From Rapana venosa (lineage: Eukaryota; Mollusca; Gastropoda; Neogastropoda; Muricidae), in the NCBI GenBank assembly GCA_028751875.1, contig CM054144.1, forward strand, positions 17,396,044 to 17,460,043: a stretch of DNA of 64,000 bases. The letters run 5' to 3'. Under the pieces are notes generated by a model. It was not told where the DNA came from, did no database searches, and was given only the letters and a program-made list of their open reading frames with translations. Positions within the stretch are counted from its first letter, which is position 1, and each line of letters begins with the position of its first letter. Of the stretch, positions 63,769-64,000 are shown one piece after another. A program made the translations under genes and the position numbers.

Positions 63769-64000
63769 CCCAAAAAGGCACACAGAGGTGGAGGATGAGG
63801 TGGGGGTGGTGGCGCCTTGAGACGAGAAGAAGGAAGGGTAACGAAAAGTGATACAAGAAAAAGCGCGGCGGGTTTGTGTTTACGTTGGGTTTTTTTGGGG
63901 GGGTGTGTATTTTTGTTTCTTTTTTAAATGGCGGTTGGGAAGGGAATGGAGAGAAAAAGAACATTTTATTAACTTTAGTCAAGTTCCTCCAGTTTCCACG

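Larger units (their letters stand above)
61588..64000 (+). other. mab21: mab-21-like intron 1 (5' part, open at right edge)
   Basis: The intron starts with a consensus GTAAGC donor, and at least 2.4 kb lies in the window without an acceptor followed by mab-21-like codons. It contains a decayed tandem array around 62,370-62,985, AT-rich unique sequence and a (CT)n tract near 63,684-63,744. The vertebrate MAB21L1/2 coding regions are intronless, so a large intron this early is a notable structural difference. Confidence 0.75.

Overview
The window looks like intergenic and intronic DNA of an animal, most likely a mollusc and perhaps a caenogastropod. It has no compact gene order, very many microsatellites, dozens of long G/C homopolymers and several tRNA-derived SINEs. 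The body of one SINE family resembles an element I associate with gastropod genomes. The only coding exon I can name encodes a protein N-terminus close to bilaterian mab-21 proteins. The taxon call is an inference from these signs, not a database match.

Layout. From 1 to about 59,760 I find no recognisable protein-coding exon on either strand. This stretch holds simple repeats such as (GT)n, (GA)n, (CAGA)n, (TATC)n, (AGG)n and poly-C/poly-G of 17-32 bases. It also holds a 29-bp minisatellite, several decayed tandem arrays (units of about 30, 49, 67, 77, 109 and 112-118 bp) and at least six SINE or SINE-like copies. Between these lie islands of unique, often GC-rich sequence carrying homeodomain-, CRE-, E-box-, YY1- and CTCF-like motifs. 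Roughly 59,760-60,000 looks like a promoter, with GC boxes, an inverted CCAAT box and no evident TATA box. It is followed by a probable 5' leader. The first coding exon of a mab-21-like gene is at 61,376-61,587 (+). It ends at a consensus splice donor in phase 2, and its intron runs off the right edge. That intron contains a decayed array of about 62-bp units and a (CT)n tract.

How it may work together. Mab-21 proteins are developmental regulators in animals. Their vertebrate copies lie inside introns of NBEA and LRBA, in blocks with dispersed enhancers. The long gene-free stretch upstream of this exon would fit a cis-regulatory landscape for mab-21, and it may itself lie in an intron of a neurobeachin-family gene. 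No such exon is visible here, so that is a hypothesis. I see no convincing previously undescribed molecular system. The most useful leads are the regulatory islands, the degenerate repeat arrays and the structure of the mab-21 first exon.
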